DNA from: Nocardia araoensis NBRC 100135
Lineage (GTDB): Bacteria; Actinomycetota; Actinomycetes; Mycobacteriales; Mycobacteriaceae
Direction: 5' to 3'
Assembly (NCBI RefSeq): GCF_000308435.1
Contig: NZ_BAFR01000004.1
Span: 1 to 54,713, forward strand
DNA length: 54,713 bases
Positions 54,601 through 54,713 of the stretch are shown piece by piece; positions within the stretch are counted from its first letter, which is position 1; the number at the start of each line of letters is the position of its first letter. The notes under the pieces were generated by a model. That model searched no databases, was not told the origin of the DNA, and saw only the letters and a list, made by a program, of their open reading frames with translations. The translations under genes were made by a program, and so were the position numbers.

Positions 54601-54713
54601 TCTGTTCACCGCGGCCACGCGGCTGGACGAGGGCGCGCGCATCGCCGCCGACAACCGGTTGCCCCGGCTGGCCGCGCACATCAGGGCCGAACGGCTGCGC
54701 CTGGGCATGCCGC
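51617..54713 (+). CDS. pknK: Ser/Thr protein kinase with MalT-like AAA and TPR regions (PknK-type), partial
   Basis: A protein of at least 1032 residues that runs off the window end. The kinase domain has GRGGFG (45-50), Lys67, HRDVKPAN (159-166) and DFG (179-181), with a Thr/Ser-rich activation loop (TSSSM, about 191). A MalT-type ATPase follows with Walker A APAGFGKST (402-410), then helical repeats to the end. This matches M. tuberculosis PknK (Rv3080c, about 1110 residues), a soluble kinase that modulates transcription and slows growth. The ATG at 51617 fits the homologous N-terminus. Unlike most Pkn kinases it shows no membrane helix in the visible part. Confidence 0.93.
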   Translation, partial: MNPQTRSGRVRPEIPAAEEKTQRQTPPDIADELEAMGLSGAVEIGRGGFGVVYRCIQTALDRVVAVKVLPSEIDQESRERFLREEQAMGKLSGHPNIVDILQVDVTATGMPLIVMPYCTHGSLEQLIRDQGPLTWADSLRAGVKLAGAIESAHRARILHRDVKPANVLLSGYGEPQLTDFGIARIPGGFRTSSSMITGSPAFTAPEVLKGDEPTIRSDVYGLGSTLFALLTGHAAFERQAGERVVAQFLRITTQPVPDLREQDIPPDVATVIEQAMSPNPRDRPASAYEFGEMLRTVQRGHDQLPDEMALLETPPEPETTSQGAGEQTVVWTGPPPAVTARRSWPLTLRPAVSQHPMAMPTAPPTAVTKFRPHTPTREPIARPRLLDVLRAGGRRRLTVIHAPAGFGKSTLAAQWRAELAEGDAAVAWIGIDRDDDNEIWLLAHLIQAIRRVHPDVGAGLDQVLEERPADAAAFVIPTLIDEIHAAGRTVVVIVEDWQRITDAGAHRAMEALLDNCCHHLRFVVTSREQSGLPTSRMRVHDELVEIGSAALRLTEAETRQILVERNGFDLTPEQVTEIHTATDGWPAAIQLVGLSLRGNADPAQLIATLSEGDHGIREYLAENVLDTLEPKMLEFLMSIAVTERVCGSLAAALSGEPDAEQLLEQAEQRELFLRRIEHDPEWFRMQPLFAEHLRTRLDRVHPGKLKSLHRKASRWYAEHQLLRKSVDHALAATDLKMALDLLEGGGMDLIDGSRLATLLGSVSKLPMQQVASRSKLLMAVARANVNLQQSGAARNALGRLSNILARGSTGDADVRVQRCQAAVLAASDQIARDHTEGVLDRIADCLREPDDLPAWTVSTAANLTSFVRLCVFDFEGARKIQEWAEEYHVRSKDPLGLVFGRCGQGAAAYEQLDVATATRCFQQAWDSARERSGPRSHAVRVAAALLGEMSYRGGDLATAGRLLDESHELVTRVGPVDFLISTFVVGARVKAVEGDLFTAATRLDEGARIAADNRLPRLAAHIRAERLRLGMP

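Overview
The window reads as one uninterrupted stretch of chromosome from a high-GC mycolic-acid actinomycete, most likely Nocardia or a close Nocardiaceae relative. The evidence is uniformly high GC with many GTG starts, two MMPL exporters, a DUF397 protein, a PknK-type kinase, actinobacterial cytochrome b, and local gene orders recalled from Mycobacterium tuberculosis (tyrA / deaminase-associated protein / tadA; 4.5S RNA, aspC, dnaX). I see no insertion sequence, prophage, CRISPR array or integrase.

Layout. 1-2.8 kb: tyrA divergent from a tRNA-deaminase-associated gene, tadA, tRNA-Ser(CGA) and a second deaminase. 2.8-6.5 kb: a minus-strand run with an ABM-like membrane fusion, guanine deaminase and two AhpD/CMD-type proteins. 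6.6-7.3 kb: a tandem pair of tiny membrane paralogues. 7.4-10.5 kb: an MMPL exporter divergent from its TetR regulator. 10.5-14.7 kb: an Rrf2 regulator and a heterodimeric ABC exporter. 15-16.7 kb: DoxX, a SnoaL-like protein and a divergent MarR. 16.8-21.7 kb: a queuosine-salvage neighbourhood (tgt, yhhQ, gluQ) mixed with DUF4190 and RDD membrane proteins. 22.1-25.7 kb: DUF397, an orphan qcrB and a WS/DGAT-like acyltransferase. 25.7-27.5 kb: a small accessory patch with a membrane coiled-coil protein, a SLOG-like protein and decayed genes. 27.7-29.6 kb: tRNA-Ser(GGA), 4.5S RNA and aspartate aminotransferase. 29.6-37 kb: SRPBCC protein, methyltransferase, HhH-GPD protein, a Gly-zipper exported protein, a Cys-rich leader ORF before a ROK regulator, DUF2207 and a zinc protease. 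37-42.4 kb: an Amt transporter with an altered twin-His site, a TetR-MMPL operon with a perfect 16-bp operator, and an unknown gene. 42.7-49.5 kb: a perfect CRP-type site, dnaX split across two frames, fadA and fadB. 49.6-54.7 kb: a phytase-like esterase, a MarR regulator and pknK, which runs off the window end.

How the genes work together. Three neighbourhoods make functional sense: queuosine import, insertion and glutamylation; two self-regulated lipid or drug exporters; and the fadA-fadB beta-oxidation pair. The observations I rate highest are the -1 frame break in dnaX inside a Pro/Ala linker, the leaderless Cys-ending leader peptide before the ROK gene, the orphan qcrB, the Glu-for-His change in the ammonium channel, and the SLOG-membrane cassette next to a decayed regulator. 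All family assignments come from reading motifs; no database was searched.
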